Source: CAYJOG01 sp964371695 [NCBI: uncultured bacterium] (GTDB taxonomy: Bacteria > CAYJOG01). Taken from it: a DNA stretch of 14,810 nt. Shown here piece by piece: positions 14,222 through 14,810 of this stretch (its first letter is position 1; every line of letters starts with the position of its first letter). The stretch spans positions 1-14,810 of the forward strand of contig CAYJOG010000020.1 of the NCBI GenBank assembly GCA_964371695.1, given 5' to 3'. Both the position numbers and the translations under genes were made by a program. Below the pieces are notes generated by a model. That model did no database searches, was not told the origin of the DNA, and worked only from the letters and a program-made list of their open reading frames with translations.

Positions 14222-14810
14222 TCAGTTCAAAGGCACGTCGGGCACACGTTTGAGCACCAGGGCGTTGCTGATTTTGCGTTGTGCGCCGTCTGAGGGCCGG
14301 TTCACCACCACGCCGCCAATCACCATGGTGCTGCTGCCGCCGCCATCCATGCACACCGCGTCGGTGGTGCCAAAGGTTTGCAGATACTGCGCCAGTTCGG
14401 CATAACTGGCCCCCACGCTGTAACCCTTTCGCCGGCCATCCACCACCACCATCAGCAGTTTGTTGTCAATGGTGCGCCCCACCGCCGTGAGGGGGTTGCG
14501 GGTGTAGGGCGAATAATGAAAACCCTCCTGATAAGAGGTGATGTTCACCATGCCTTTTTTGAGCAGCGTTGGCCCGCCGGTGATGACCTGTGTCACGTTT
14601 TCCCATTCCCGACGAATGGAAAACACAAAACGGATGGGCTCGCCCCGCTTGAGTGTGCGGGCCAGACTCGCCTGGGGGCCGTGCAGGGAGATAACGTAAC
14701 CGTCATAGGGAATCAGAGAATTGCCCCCCGCCACCACCTGCTGCACCCGGTAGCCCTTCACCACCAGTTCCAGCCCAAAAGGATTCGTATTGGTGCGCTC
14801 CCCGTAATAA
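14222..14810 (-). CDS. Phosphodiester glycosidase (NAGPA domain), N-terminus beyond the window
   Basis: The C-terminal 195 codons of a protein with the NAGPA domain, which in animals uncovers mannose-6-phosphate and in bacteria is found in exported enzymes thought to act on glycosyl phosphodiesters of cell-wall or exopolysaccharide material. The frame is open to the window edge (YYGERTNTNPFGLELVVKG), so ATG/GTG codons inside are not the start. Typical pieces are NPFGLELVVKGYRVQQV, VITGGPTLLKKG, NPLTAVGRTIDNKLLMVVVDGRR, SVGASYAELAQYL, and DAVCMDGGGSSTMVIGGVVVNRPSDG near the C-terminus; the last includes the hallmark DGGGSS. Any signal peptide or repeat domains would lie outside the window. Confidence 0.88.
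   Translation of the reverse strand, partial: YYGERTNTNPFGLELVVKGYRVQQVVAGGNSLIPYDGYVISLHGPQASLARTLKRGEPIRFVFSIRREWENVTQVITGGPTLLKKGMVNITSYQEGFHYSPYTRNPLTAVGRTIDNKLLMVVVDGRRKGYSVGASYAELAQYLQTFGTTDAVCMDGGGSSTMVIGGVVVNRPSDGAQRKISNALVLKRVPDVPLN

Overview
This is a GC-rich (roughly 60-65 % by eye) bacterial chromosomal segment with short intergenic gaps. No rRNA, tRNA, CRISPR array, phage or transposase gene was seen. A lipoprotein with a clear lipobox, several membrane proteins and a vWA/DUF4159 pair suggest a diderm bacterium. Pairs of this kind are common in Planctomycetes, Verrucomicrobia and relatives, Acidobacteria and Myxococcota. The phylum cannot be fixed from this window.

Layout from left to right. 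(1) 2-3339, plus strand: an unrecognised 341-residue protein overlaps a GH36-type alpha-galactosidase by 4 bases (GTGA). (2) 3317-3593: a spacer packed with inverted repeats that also encodes a small open frame behind an AGGAGG. (3) 3594-6764, plus strand: a membrane-anchored vWA protein of the large glutamine-amidotransferase-like type, broken by a +1 shift in a C-rich tract, then a DUF4159 protein. An inverted pair of REP-like repeats sits between them without interrupting the reading frame that leads into DUF4159. (4) 6783-6846: a 64-base element that folds as a three-way junction with complementary loops. (5) 6900-8336, plus strand: an aldehyde dehydrogenase of the succinate-semialdehyde type, split by one in-frame TAA. 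(6) 8331-10211, minus strand: a thiamine-diphosphate enzyme, convergent with the dehydrogenase and sharing its stop region. (7) 10212-10402: a divergent spacer with a perfect 16-bp-arm hairpin and two short palindromes. (8) 10403-11776, plus strand: a TetA-like MFS exporter, convergent with (9) 11781-12569, minus strand: a BirA-type biotin ligase without a DNA-binding domain. (10) 12611-14200, plus strand: a lipoprotein with two thioredoxin-like CxxC domains, then a RuvX/YqgF-like RNase H-fold protein. (11) 14222-14810, minus strand: a phosphodiester glycosidase (NAGPA domain) that runs off the window.

The genes look like a mosaic of small operons rather than one pathway. Local groups that make sense are the unknown protein with the alpha-galactosidase (oligosaccharide use), vWA with DUF4159 (a recurring pair of unknown envelope role), and perhaps the ThDP enzyme with the aldehyde dehydrogenase (2-keto acid or inositol-type breakdown). 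The most interesting material is non-coding: four different palindromic elements, two of which keep an open frame into the downstream gene, plus two single-lesion gene breaks.
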